Below are positions 26,195-34,052 of a DNA stretch of 64,000 nt, one piece after another. Source of the stretch: Thiobacillus denitrificans DSM 12475. Its GTDB lineage: Bacteria > Pseudomonadota > Gammaproteobacteria > Burkholderiales > Thiobacillaceae. Where the stretch lies: NCBI RefSeq assembly GCF_000376425.1, contig NZ_AQWL01000001.1:52347-116346 (forward strand), given 5' to 3'. The stretch's first letter is position 1. Every line of letters begins with the position of its first letter. The position numbers and the translations under genes were made by a program. The notes beneath the pieces are model-generated. The model was not told where the DNA came from. It did not search any database and saw only the letters and a list, made by a program, of their open reading frames with translations.

Positions 26195-26288
26195 GCTCTT
26201 GCTCCTGAACATGAGTCAGGAACCAGATGCTGGTCACGTCGACCTCGCCTCTCCATCAACAATCCGGAATCAGCCGCGCCCGCAAAAA

Positions 26289-26423
26289 TGGACTTGTTTG
26301 TGGACTTAAAAGTCCCGGCTGTAGGCGGATCGCAGTGGACCACAGCAGAACGTCAAAGAGAGAAAAAGCCTTTGTGTGGCAACGACTTGCAGACTCTCTT
26401 GGACTTCTGCGGAAGTCCGCAGA
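26289..26423. repeat. Repeated GGACTT motifs and overlapping hairpins between int and the att site
   Basis: GGACTT or its complement occurs at 26290, 26302, 26310 (inverted), 26401 and 26413 (inverted). The last pair forms GGACTTC-TGCG-GAAGTCC (26401-26418), which overlaps a second palindrome, TCTGCGGA-AG-TCCGCAGA (26406-26423). Short direct and inverted repeats beside att sites are typical integrase-arm or excisionase binding sites. The hairpins also lie directly downstream of the tRNA and could end its transcript. Confidence 0.5.
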
Positions 26424-26432
26424 ATGATGCAG

Positions 26433-26450
26433 TGGAGCGGGCGAAGGGAA
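26433..26450 (-). other. ICE attachment site in the 3' end of tRNA-Gly (att)
   Basis: ICEclc-type elements recombine within the last 18 bases of tRNA-Gly, including the T-arm side and acceptor stem; those bases occupy this interval here. The integrase lies on the ICE side. No second copy of the sequence was seen in the window, so the other att site is outside. The exact crossover cannot be read from one junction. Confidence 0.65.
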
Positions 26451-26506
26451 TCGAACCCTCCTCATGAGCTTGGGAAGCTCAGGTAATGCCACTATACGAC
26501 GCCCGC
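26433..26506 (-). tRNA. glyT: tRNA-Gly (anticodon CCC)
   Basis: A 74-base cloverleaf with encoded CCA. The acceptor stem GCGGGCG/CGCCCGC has a T discriminator, as in bacterial tRNA-Gly. The anticodon stem GAGC/GCTC encloses TTCCCAA, giving anticodon CCC (complement at 26472-26474). The T-arm loop is GGTTCGATTCC-like. Transcription runs leftward, so its 3' end touches the ICE and stays intact after integration. The symbol is uncertain. Confidence 0.96.
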
Positions 26507-26600
26507 GCGGTACTTGGTGTCTTCATGCCCTGCAGGGTGCTTCAGGGTAGAATTCGGCATGATACTGAAACTCGCGTCCCCCGGATAGAAGAAGTGATTC

Positions 26601-26804
26601 GTGATTGAACTGGTCATCAACGGCGAACCCCGTGCCTTTCCTGCCCCGCTCACCCTGAGCCAACTGATCGCGTCGCTGGATCTGCTCGGGAAGCGCATCG
26701 CCATCGAAAAAAATGGCGAAATCGTCCCGCGCAGCCAGCATGCCGACACCCGGCTTGCCAGCGGCGACCGCCTGGAAATCGTCGTCGCGGTCGGCGGCGG
26801 CTGA
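26601..26804 (+). CDS. thiS: Sulfur carrier protein ThiS
   Basis: A 67-residue ubiquitin-like sulfur carrier for thiazole formation in thiamine synthesis, ending in the required C-terminal GG (VAVGGG). The start is GTG 26601. It lies directly ahead of thiG (32 bp), the usual pair. The LLGKRIAIEKNGEIVPRS region is typical of ThiS. No TPP riboswitch consensus is visible in the 94 bases between the tRNA and this start. Confidence 0.95.
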   Translation: MIELVINGEPRAFPAPLTLSQLIASLDLLGKRIAIEKNGEIVPRSQHADTRLASGDRLEIVVAVGGG

Positions 26805-26836
26805 TCCGGCTTTATCTCTAGCTAGTCCCCGAACTT

Positions 26837-27640
26837 ATGAAACCTCTCGTCATCGCCGGAAAATCCTATGCCTCGCGCCTGCTGGTGGGCACCGGAAAAT
26901 ACAAGGATTTCGAACAAACGCGCCTCGCGGTCGAGGCCTCGGGCGCGGAAATCGTCACCGTCGCCATCCGCCGCACCAACATCGGCCAGGACGCCGGCCA
27001 GCCCAGCCTGCTCGACGCGCTGCCGCCGTCGCACTACACCTATCTGCCGAATACCGCGGGCTGCTATACCGCGGACGACGCGATCCGCACCCTGCGCCTG
27101 GCGCGCGAACTGCTCGACGGCCACAGCCTGGTCAAGCTCGAGGTGCTGGGCGATGCCGAGTCGCTGTATCCCAACGTGGCGGAAACGGTGAAAGCGGCCG
27201 AGGTGCTGGTTAAGGACGGTTTCCAGGTGATGGTCTACACCTCGGACGACCCCATCGCCGCGAAGCAGCTGGAAGACATCGGCTGCGTCGCGGTGATGCC
27301 GCTGGCGAGCCTGATCGGTTCCGGCATGGGCATTCTCAACCCGTGGAACCTGCAGATCATCATCGACCGCCTGTCGGTGCCGGTGATCGTCGATGCCGGC
27401 GTCGGCACCGCGAGCGACGCCACGATCGCGATGGAACTCGGCTGCGACGCGGTGCTGATGAACACCGCGATCGCCGGCGCCGGCAATCCGGTACTGATGG
27501 CGTCGGCGATGAAAAAGGCGGTGGAAGCCGGGCGCGAGGCCTTCCTCGCTGGGCGCATGCCGAAAAAAATCTACCAGGCCAGCGCGAGTTCGCCCACCAG
27601 CGGCCTCATTACTGAAAACCGAAGCGCAGGCAGCAAATAA
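26837..27640 (+). CDS. thiG: Thiazole synthase ThiG
   Basis: A 267-residue TIM-barrel enzyme that builds the thiazole phosphate ring from deoxyxylulose 5-phosphate, dehydroglycine and ThiS-thiocarboxylate. The Schiff-base lysine is K100 in LVKLEVLGD. Phosphate-binding glycine motifs GSGMG and [10 protein letters not shown] are present. Length is normal. It follows thiS and precedes trmB by three bases. Confidence 0.97.
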   Translation: MKPLVIAGKSYASRLLVGTGKYKDFEQTRLAVEASGAEIVTVAIRRTNIGQDAGQPSLLDALPPSHYTYLPNTAGCYTADDAIRTLRLARELLDGHSLVKLEVLGDAESLYPNVAETVKAAEVLVKDGFQVMVYTSDDPIAAKQLEDIGCVAVMPLASLIGSGMGILNPWNLQIIIDRLSVPVIVDAGVGTASDATIAMELGCDAVLMNTAIAGAGNPVLMASAMKKAVEAGREAFLAGRMPKKIYQASASSPTSGLITENRSAGSK

Positions 27641-27643
27641 AGC

Positions 27644-28345
27644 ATGACGACCGACTCCGGCGCGCAGCCGCGCATCCGATCCTATGTGCTGCGCGCCGGC
27701 CGCGTCGGCTCCGGCCAGGCGCGTGCGCTGGCCGAAATCGGGCCGCGGTTCATGCTGCCGTACCGGCCTGCCGTACTCGATCTCGACGCCGCCTTCGGCC
27801 GCGCCGCCTCTGATTCAAGCCCGGCGCCGCGCATTCTCGAAATCGGCTTCGGCATGGGTGAAGGCCTGGCTGAAATTGCCGCCACCCATCCCGAAAACGA
27901 CTACCTCGGTGTCGAGGTGCATACACCGGGCGTGGGCGCGTTGTTGAAGCAGCTCGGCGAACGCGGCCTGACCAATGTGCGCGTTATCCAGCATGATGCC
28001 GTCGAGGTGCTGAGCCGCATGCTGGCGCCGGCCAGCCTCGCCGGTATCCATATCTTCTTCCCCGACCCCTGGCACAAGAAGCGCCACCACAAGCGCCGCC
28101 TGATCCAGCCGCCGCTGGTGCAACTGCTGGCCAGCCGCCTGCAGCCGGGCGGCTACATCCATCTGGCCACCGACTGGCAGGACTACGCCGAACAGATGCT
28201 CGCGGTGCTCGCCGCCGAACCGCTGCTGACAAACACCGTGGCGGACTACGCGCCGCGCCCCGACACCCGCCCGCTCACCAAGTTCGAGCAGCGCGGCATC
28301 CGCCTGGGGCACGGGGTATGGGATCTGCTGTTCCGCCGGCTTTAA
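27644..28345 (+). CDS. trmB: tRNA (guanine-N7-)-methyltransferase TrmB
   Basis: A 233-residue class I SAM methyltransferase that makes m7G46 in tRNA variable loops. It shows [10 protein letters not shown] (SAM motif I, about residues 66-75), the family string [15 protein letters not shown] near 141-155, and [10 protein letters not shown]. The start is ATG 27644, three bases after thiG, so it is probably cotranscribed with thiSG. Confidence 0.96.
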   Translation: MTTDSGAQPRIRSYVLRAGRVGSGQARALAEIGPRFMLPYRPAVLDLDAAFGRAASDSSPAPRILEIGFGMGEGLAEIAATHPENDYLGVEVHTPGVGALLKQLGERGLTNVRVIQHDAVEVLSRMLAPASLAGIHIFFPDPWHKKRHHKRRLIQPPLVQLLASRLQPGGYIHLATDWQDYAEQMLAVLAAEPLLTNTVADYAPRPDTRPLTKFEQRGIRLGHGVWDLLFRRL

Positions 28346-28379
28346 AGATCCGCCCCGTCATGCGGCTATGATGCCGGCA

Positions 28380-29015
28380 ATGGATATTCTCGAACTCGCC
28401 AAGGCGGCGCTTGCGCTGTTTGCCATCGTCGATCCGGTCGGCGTCATCCCGATTTTCCTCCTCGCCACGCAGGGCCACACGCTTGCGCAAAGCCGCGCGG
28501 CGGCGCGGATTGCGGCGTTGACGGTGCTGGGGGTGCTAACGCTGTTCACCTTTGTCGGCGAACCTTTGCTGAGCTTTTTCGGTATCCGCCTCGCCGCGTT
28601 CTCGGTGGCGGGCGGCTTGCTGCTGCTGCTGCTGGCCCTGTCGATGGTGCAGGCGCACGTCAGTCCGCAGCGACAGACGCAGGACGAGGCGATGGAGGCG
28701 GAAGAGAGGGAGGCGGTCGGCGTGGTGCCGCTGGGCATTCCGCTGCTGGCCGGGCCGGGCGCGATCACCCATGTCATCGTGGCGGCAGGTACGGCCAAGG
28801 GCGAACTGCTGCATCAGGCCGCACTGCTGATCCCGGTGGCGCTGGTGGCCCTGTCGGTGTGGCTGTCGTTTCGCGCCGCGCCGGCAATTGCGCAGCGCCT
28901 GGGAAAAACCGGGATTCATGTCGTCACGCGCCTGATGGGGCTGATCATCGCGGCGATTTCGATCGAGATGATCGCGAGCGGACTGGGCAAGCTGTTCCCC
29001 GGTTTGCTGGCCTGA
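28380..29015 (+). CDS. MarC family (UPF0056) integral membrane protein
   Basis: A 211-residue protein with six predicted membrane helices and the conserved family regions (FAIVDPVGVIPIFL, then PLGIPLLAGPGAI). Despite the name, MarC is not required for multidrug resistance and its transport role is unknown. ATG 28380 begins MDILELAK as in relatives; ATGs at 28368 and 28371 are possible alternatives. None has a clear ribosome binding site. Confidence 0.9.
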   Translation: MDILELAKAALALFAIVDPVGVIPIFLLATQGHTLAQSRAAARIAALTVLGVLTLFTFVGEPLLSFFGIRLAAFSVAGGLLLLLLALSMVQAHVSPQRQTQDEAMEAEEREAVGVVPLGIPLLAGPGAITHVIVAAGTAKGELLHQAALLIPVALVALSVWLSFRAAPAIAQRLGKTGIHVVTRLMGLIIAAISIEMIASGLGKLFPGLLA

Positions 29016-29144
29016 TCTCTGCAGGCGCAGCGGCCAGCGGCGCGCCTTACGCAATCCGCCCGCCGCCGGCACGTCCTATCATGCATTTAGCGCCGGCGCG
29101 ATAATCGCAGCGGGCAGGCATTCATCCAGACTCAGGGGCAAAAC

Positions 29145-30059
29145 ATGGAATTCGGACTCGTCGGACTCGGCCGCATGGGCGGCAACATGGCGCGACGGCT
29201 GGCTCGCAAGGGCATCAGGATTGCGCTCAACAACCGCAGTCATGAAGTGAGCTCGGCCATCGCGGCGGAAACCGGCCATCTCGCCTGCGCCACCCTGGCC
29301 GACCTGGTCGCGGCATTGCAGGCCCCGCGCATCGTCTGGCTGATGCTGCCTGCCGGCGAGGCCACCGAGACGACGCTGACGGCGCTGCAGCCGCTGTTGA
29401 GCCCAGGCGATCTGGTGGTCGACGGCGCCAATGCCTACTACAAGGACGATCAGCGCCATGCCGGGATGCTGGCGGCGCAGCAGATCGATTACGCCGATGC
29501 CGGCGTCTCCGGCGGAGTGTGGGGGCTGGAGAACGGCTACTGCATCATGTTCGGCGGCAGCGACGCCGCGGCCGCACGCCTCAAACCCTACATGGAAGCA
29601 CTGGCGCCGACGCCGACGACAGGCTGGCTGCATACCGGGCCGGTCGGCTCCGGCCACTTCGTCAAGATGGTCCACAACGGCATCGAGTACGGCATGATGC
29701 AGGCCTTCGCCGAAGGCTTTGCGCTGATGCAGAACAAAGCCGGCTTCGATCTGCAGCTGGACGAAATCGCCGAGTTGTGGCGGCATGGCAGCGTGGTGCG
29801 TTCATGGCTGCTCGACCTGTCGGCGGAATTCCTGGCGCACGACCAGGCGCTGGAAGCCGTCCAGCCCTTCGTCGCCGACTCTGGCGAGGGACGCTGGACT
29901 GCGCTGGAAGCGGTGGAGCAGGGCATCCCCGCCCCGGTGATGACGCTGGCCTTGATGATGCGTTTTGCCAGCCAGGGCAAAAACGATTACGCAGCGAAAA
30001 TGCTCGCCAAGATGCGCCAGGGATTCGGCGGCCACGCGATCAAGGAGGGCGGCAAATGA
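29145..30059 (+). CDS. gnd: 6-phosphogluconate dehydrogenase (decarboxylating), short YqeC-type
   Basis: A 304-residue oxidoreductase converting 6-phosphogluconate to ribulose 5-phosphate and CO2. The Rossmann motif GLGRMGGNMARRL is at residues 5-17, the substrate loop GVSGGVWGLENGY near 119-131, and catalytic-region K/N residues are in HFVKMVHNGIEYG. The short form (about 300 residues, often NAD-preferring) differs from the 470-residue Gnd. It overlaps zwf by four bases, forming gnd-zwf-pgl. Confidence 0.94.
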   Translation: MEFGLVGLGRMGGNMARRLARKGIRIALNNRSHEVSSAIAAETGHLACATLADLVAALQAPRIVWLMLPAGEATETTLTALQPLLSPGDLVVDGANAYYKDDQRHAGMLAAQQIDYADAGVSGGVWGLENGYCIMFGGSDAAAARLKPYMEALAPTPTTGWLHTGPVGSGHFVKMVHNGIEYGMMQAFAEGFALMQNKAGFDLQLDEIAELWRHGSVVRSWLLDLSAEFLAHDQALEAVQPFVADSGEGRWTALEAVEQGIPAPVMTLALMMRFASQGKNDYAAKMLAKMRQGFGGHAIKEGGK

Positions 30060-31534
30060 CCGACCTGGAAGACTCGCTGCCGTGCACCTTCGTCATCTTC
30101 GGTGCTACCGGCAATCTGGCCACCAACAAACTGCTGCCCGCGCTGTATCACCTGGAGGCATCGGCCCGCCTGTCGGAGTCGCTCAATATCGTGGCCTTTT
30201 CGCGCCGCCCCTGGAGCGACGGCGAATGGCGCAAATACATGCGCGAGATGCTTCCCGACAAGATCAAGGGCAAGCACGATACGCCGGTGTTCGAGCGCTT
30301 CATCGCCCGCTTCACTTATCAGCAGGGCGACCTCAACGATGCCGCTTCGTACCAGGCGCTGGCCCGCCGCCTGCCTCCCGAAGAAGCCTGTTCGAGCACG
30401 GTGTTCTATCTCGCCATCAAGCCGGCGGAATTCGCGGCGGTGATCCACAACCTCGAAGCTGTCGGCCTCAACAAGCCGCGCGGTCTCAATCGCGTGGTGA
30501 TCGAAAAGCCCTTCGGCGAGGACATCGAGTCGGCGCGCATGCTGAACCAGCTGCTGCACCAGCATTTCGACGAGGAGCAGATCTACCGCATTGACCATTT
30601 CCTCGGCAAGGAGACGGTACAGAACCTGCTGGTGTTCCGCTTCGCCAACACCCTGATCGAGCCTTTGTGGAACCGCAACTTCATCGACCACGTGCAGATC
30701 ACCGTGGCCGAGTCGATCGGCATCGAGAAGCGCGCGGACTACTACGACCACGCCGGCGCCCTGCGCGACATGCTGCAGAATCACCTGATGCAGCTGCTTA
30801 CCGTCGTCGCCATGGAACCGCCGGCCGCGCTCGAAGCCGACGCCCTGCACGACGAAAAGGTGAAGGTGTTGCGCTCGATTCGCCCGATTGCCAAGCGCGC
30901 CGTGCATGCGCACGCCATTCGTGCGCAATACGCACGCGGGATGATCGATGGCAAGACCGTGCCGGGCTACCAGCAGGAGGAAAATATCGAGCCGAACTCC
31001 GCCACCGAGACCTTCGTCGCCGCCAAGTTCTACATCGACAACTGGCGTTGGCGCGGGGTGCCGTTCTACCTGCGCACCGGCAAGCGCATGCCGCGCCAGA
31101 CTTCGATGATCGCGCTGCGCTTCCGCCATCCGCCGCAGCAGCTGTTCCGCGAGACCCCGCTCGAATCGGTCGACCCCAACTGGATCCTGCTGTCGATCCA
31201 GCCCGACGAGTCGATGCGCATGGAAATCCACGTCAAGCAGCCCGGGCTCGACATGGACACGCGGCTGATGCAGATGAACGCGAGCTTTCTCAAGACCGAC
31301 GAGCAGACGCTCGATGCCTACGAGACCCTGCTGCTCGACGTCATCGAGGGCGACCGTTCGCTGTTCCTGCGCTTCGACGAGGTCGAGTGGGCGTGGCGCG
31401 TGGTCGACCCCATTCTCAAGCACTGGACGATCGAGCGCGAATACATCCCGACCTACCCCGCAGGCAGCTGGGGGCCGCCCGATGCCAACCGCCTGTTCGA
31501 CAGCGACGACCAGGTCTGGCGCAACGAACTGTGA
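30056..31534 (+). CDS. zwf: Glucose-6-phosphate 1-dehydrogenase
   Basis: A 492-residue first enzyme of the oxidative pentose phosphate pathway. The nucleotide-binding motif FGATGNLA lies near residues 14-21 and EKPFGED near 150-156. The active-site signature RIDHFLGKE (His base, Lys) is near 179-187. ATG 30056 overlaps the gnd stop. The much longer open frame starting at 29519 is a shadow over gnd. The last base of its stop is the first base of pgl. Confidence 0.97.
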   Translation: MTDLEDSLPCTFVIFGATGNLATNKLLPALYHLEASARLSESLNIVAFSRRPWSDGEWRKYMREMLPDKIKGKHDTPVFERFIARFTYQQGDLNDAASYQALARRLPPEEACSSTVFYLAIKPAEFAAVIHNLEAVGLNKPRGLNRVVIEKPFGEDIESARMLNQLLHQHFDEEQIYRIDHFLGKETVQNLLVFRFANTLIEPLWNRNFIDHVQITVAESIGIEKRADYYDHAGALRDMLQNHLMQLLTVVAMEPPAALEADALHDEKVKVLRSIRPIAKRAVHAHAIRAQYARGMIDGKTVPGYQQEENIEPNSATETFVAAKFYIDNWRWRGVPFYLRTGKRMPRQTSMIALRFRHPPQQLFRETPLESVDPNWILLSIQPDESMRMEIHVKQPGLDMDTRLMQMNASFLKTDEQTLDAYETLLLDVIEGDRSLFLRFDEVEWAWRVVDPILKHWTIEREYIPTYPAGSWGPPDANRLFDSDDQVWRNEL

Positions 31535-32226
31535 TGGCGACCCAGTGGCGGATGTTTGCCGATGGCAACGCGCTGGTGCGGGCGCTGGCCGACGCGCTGT
31601 GCGCCGAAGCCGCAGCGGCAGTCGCCGCGCGCGGCACGTTCCACCTGGTGCTGGCCGGCGGCACCACGCCGCGCGCGCTGTACACCGAGCTGGCGCGGCG
31701 CGGCGCGGGCGATGCGCGCTGGCATATCTGGTACGGCGACGAGCGCTGCCTGCCGGCCGATCATCCCGAGCGCAACAGCGCCATGGCGGAGGCCGCCTGG
31801 CTCGCGGCGTCAAACATCCCCGAAGAACAACGCAGGCCGATCCCCGCCGAATTCCGTGCCGGTGAAGCGGCAGCGGTGTATGCGGACTGGCTGGCGCGCG
31901 TCGGCGATTTCGACGTCGTGCTGCTCGGCATGGGCGAGGACGGCCATACCGCGAGTCTTTTTCCCGGCCATGACTGGGGAGCGGAGACCGACAGCCCGGA
32001 TGCGCTGGCTGTGTTCGACGCCCCCAAGCCGCCGCCCGAGCGCGTGAGCCTGTCGGTGGCGCGCTTGAGTCGCAGCCAACGGGTGTGGTTTGTCGTCACC
32101 GGTTCTGGCAAACGCGAAGCGCTGCTGCACTGGAGACAGGGTGCGAAGCTGCCGGTGTCTGGGGTGCGGGGCGGGCTGGAAACCGTGGCCTGGCTGGATC
32201 AGGACGCTTGGTCGACCGCCAAATAA
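31534..32226 (+). CDS. pgl: 6-phosphogluconolactonase
   Basis: A 230-residue hydrolase opening 6-phosphogluconolactone. It shows the family motifs LAGGTTPRALY near residues 41-51, WYGDERCLP near 67-75 and LLGMGEDGHTASLFPG near 129-144. The one-base overlap with zwf shows strict coupling. It completes a gnd-zwf-pgl unit that makes NADPH and pentoses. A long non-coding stretch follows. Confidence 0.95.
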   Translation: MATQWRMFADGNALVRALADALCAEAAAAVAARGTFHLVLAGGTTPRALYTELARRGAGDARWHIWYGDERCLPADHPERNSAMAEAAWLAASNIPEEQRRPIPAEFRAGEAAAVYADWLARVGDFDVVLLGMGEDGHTASLFPGHDWGAETDSPDALAVFDAPKPPPERVSLSVARLSRSQRVWFVVTGSGKREALLHWRQGAKLPVSGVRGGLETVAWLDQDAWSTAK

Positions 32227-32765
32227 TCCGTCTTCGCGAGCTGATCCGCAGCGGGTCGTCCGATAGGGCGGCGGGAATGCTTCGGTGCCCGGATATGCAG
32301 CCGGTTACGAGACACCTTCTCTAGTACGTGAGCGGCCGGTTATCGGTGTCGGCACTGTTATGCGTCGGGTGGAAGGGGGGGTCAAGCACACAGTGGCGAC
32401 CGTCTCAAAGTCGGCCATTGCTGCCGGTGGACTCCTGCAATGCCGGCGGCCGGTCTGGAATCATCAGCAGCCATAAGCGCCGAGTGCAGTCCGAACGACC
32501 GCTTTCTCGCCAATGATCGCGTGTTCTCGACCCGTTGCTGCCATTCGCTCAAATGCCCCCAAACGACCGCTAAACGGTGAATTCGGTCTCTGCAACGAAG
32601 TAACGGATCCTGGTCGGAACAGGCCCAATTTTCCGCATGAGACCGACGGGTTAAGCAACGCCTCGACTTAGCATTCGCGCAGCCCTAGAATGAGGGCTCT
32701 GTCGAAAGAACCGTTATGGCCGCAGCCATGAAGGGCTTTCATTCTTTCAGCCAAGTGTGGTGAAG
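32227..32765. other. 539-bp intergenic stretch, mostly without recognisable features
   Basis: No ORF here has convincing coding character; the short ones (61-79 codons) lack ribosome binding sites. The only structure I see is near the right end: a promoter-like pair at 32663-32691 and a nested inverted repeat at 32704-32748 before the GNAT-Rnk gene. The composition is uneven and could be decayed sequence. Confidence 0.5.
32663..32691 (+). promoter_or_regulatory. Candidate promoter of the GNAT-Rnk fusion gene
   Basis: TCGACT (32663-32668; 4/6) and TAGAAT (32686-32691; 5/6) are separated by 17 bases, about 75 bases before the start codon. The transcript would begin near 32698 and include the nested hairpin at 32704-32748. 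Confidence 0.4.
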
Positions 32766-33677
32766 ATGACTGAGCCTTTCATTTCCCTGTGTCCCGAGAT
32801 CACTCGGGCAGACGCGCTCAAGCTCATGGACTGGTTGGAAGACGAGTGCGTCACCCGCTACCTGAGCGATTCGCGCCATGTCTCCCGGTTCATCGAACAG
32901 GTTATCGGGCGCGTCCAATTACCTATCCTGACCCATTTGTTCAACCAGGGCGGCCGGTTCTTCATGGCCTACGACCGGCATGACGTACCTGTGGGGTTTG
33001 TGCGTCTCGTCAAGACAGGCCCGGACTGCGAAATGGTCCTGGTCATCGGCAACCGCGACAACTGGGGGCGCAAGCTCGGGGCCAGCACCATCCGCGAAGG
33101 CATGAAGCTCGCGTTCTTCGAAATGCGGGCCGACAAGCTCATCGCCAAGATCCACGTGGAAAACGCACGTTCGCTGAAGGCTTTCGAGCGCTGCGGCTTC
33201 CTGCTGGAAAGCCAGACGCCTACCCTGAAGTCCTTCGCCATGACCTCCGAGCATTATCTCCGGCTCTTGCGCGAAAGCTCTGCGGATCGTGCCAGTGGCA
33301 TCCACATCACCGAAATCGACAAGACACGGCTCACGAGCCTGCTCGCGTTCGAGCATCCCTCGGCTGTTTTCGAACTCGAGCACGAGATCGAGCGAGCCAT
33401 CGTCGTCGATTCGTGCCAAGTGGCGCAGGATGTCGTCACGATGAACTCCAGGGCCTTGGTGCAGTTGGACGGCGAGGAAGTGGAAGTGGCGCTGGTCTAC
33501 CCAGAGGAAGCGGATGGCAGTGCCGGGAAGCTGTCGGTTTGCTCCGACATTGGTACCGCGATACTGGGCTCCAAGGAGGACGATGCCTTCGACTGGCGCA
33601 TCACGAACCGGACCCGCCATATTCGGATTGAGAAAGTGCTCTATCAGCCGGAGGCCGCAGGCGATTTTCACCTGTAG
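32766..33677 (+). CDS. Fusion of a GNAT N-acetyltransferase and an Rnk/GreA-C-like domain
   Basis: A 303-residue two-domain protein. Residues about 1-165 resemble a GNAT acetyltransferase, with VLVIGNRDNWGRKLGAST as the acetyl-CoA loop region, then AKIHVENARSLKAFERCGF. Residues about 178-303 resemble Rnk, the GreA/GreB C-terminal-like regulator that binds RNA polymerase, with VTMNSRALVQLDGEEVEVALVYP-type strands and a GTAILG turn. It may tie acetylation to transcription (inference). ATG 32766 is chosen; GTG 32757 and 32760 are in frame. It stands alone between two non-coding gaps. Confidence 0.85.
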   Translation: MTEPFISLCPEITRADALKLMDWLEDECVTRYLSDSRHVSRFIEQVIGRVQLPILTHLFNQGGRFFMAYDRHDVPVGFVRLVKTGPDCEMVLVIGNRDNWGRKLGASTIREGMKLAFFEMRADKLIAKIHVENARSLKAFERCGFLLESQTPTLKSFAMTSEHYLRLLRESSADRASGIHITEIDKTRLTSLLAFEHPSAVFELEHEIERAIVVDSCQVAQDVVTMNSRALVQLDGEEVEVALVYPEEADGSAGKLSVCSDIGTAILGSKEDDAFDWRITNRTRHIRIEKVLYQPEAAGDFHL

Positions 33678-34013
33678 GTTCGCACGCTGCGCCACAGTTG
33701 CCGATCACGGACGAACGCTCGGGCCGGCTGCGATTCGGCGGTCAAGGCGACTTCGCCAGTGCGTATGCAGAGCTGTCATTGAGCGCAGAAAGGTGAATGA
33801 CTCCTCTTGGCCGGTAGTGGACACGGCATATACCCTGACGGCCGGCCGCTTTGGCCGAACTCCGGCCGCCCATGACCTTCTCGCCAACCGGCTGCTTCGG
33901 GTCAATCGCACGCACATGTTAAATCCACATCAGGCAAGCGGACGTTCGCCATGACGGCCGGATGCTCTGCTTGAACTGCCATCGGACTGGGCCGCCAGGC
34001 AGACTGGAAACGA
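33678..34013. other. Intergenic stretch after the GNAT-Rnk gene
   Basis: About 336 bases with no supported gene. Short frames on both strands lack start signals. No repeats or promoters stand out until the minus-strand terminator at 34014-34039. Confidence 0.5.
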
Positions 34014-34039
34014 CAAAAACGCGTGCCGAATCACGGCAC
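34014..34039 (-). terminator. Rho-independent terminator of the trhP-ylqF unit
   Basis: Read leftward, GTGCCG (34039-34034) pairs with CGGCAC (34028-34023) around a five-base TGATT loop. After GC this is followed by GTTTTTG. It lies fourteen bases beyond the trhP stop. Confidence 0.7.
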
Positions 34040-34052
34040 CCGATCCCCCGCC

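Larger units (their letters stand above)
1..26450. mobile_element. Integrative and conjugative element, ICEclc/PFGI-1 type (one end only)
   Basis: The stretch carries a complete-looking conjugation gene set of the GI-type T4SS (TIGR037xx families in canonical order), a MobH relaxase and a P4-type tyrosine recombinase pointing away from a tRNA-Gly(CCC) gene. ICEclc-family elements are known to integrate into the 3' end of a tRNA-Gly gene, and the integrase lies directly beside that end here. Cargo visible in this part is a DNA methyltransferase/nuclease cassette and an AbiE toxin-antitoxin pair. The right boundary is placed in the tRNA 3' end. The left boundary is outside the window, so size and full cargo cannot be judged. 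Confidence 0.93.

Noticed and set aside
26507..26600. A possible TPP riboswitch upstream of thiS
   Set aside because: The 94-base gap contains neither the CUGAGA nor the ACCUGAU-type conserved elements of the THI box.
29519..31534. A frame that would give zwf a 179-residue N-terminal extension
   Set aside because: The extension overlaps gnd out of frame and is arginine-rich nonsense; ATG 30056 gives the normal Zwf N-terminus.
32328..32658. Several 60-64 codon frames in the gap after pgl
   Set aside because: No ribosome binding site, no consistent codon pattern, and they overlap each other on both strands.
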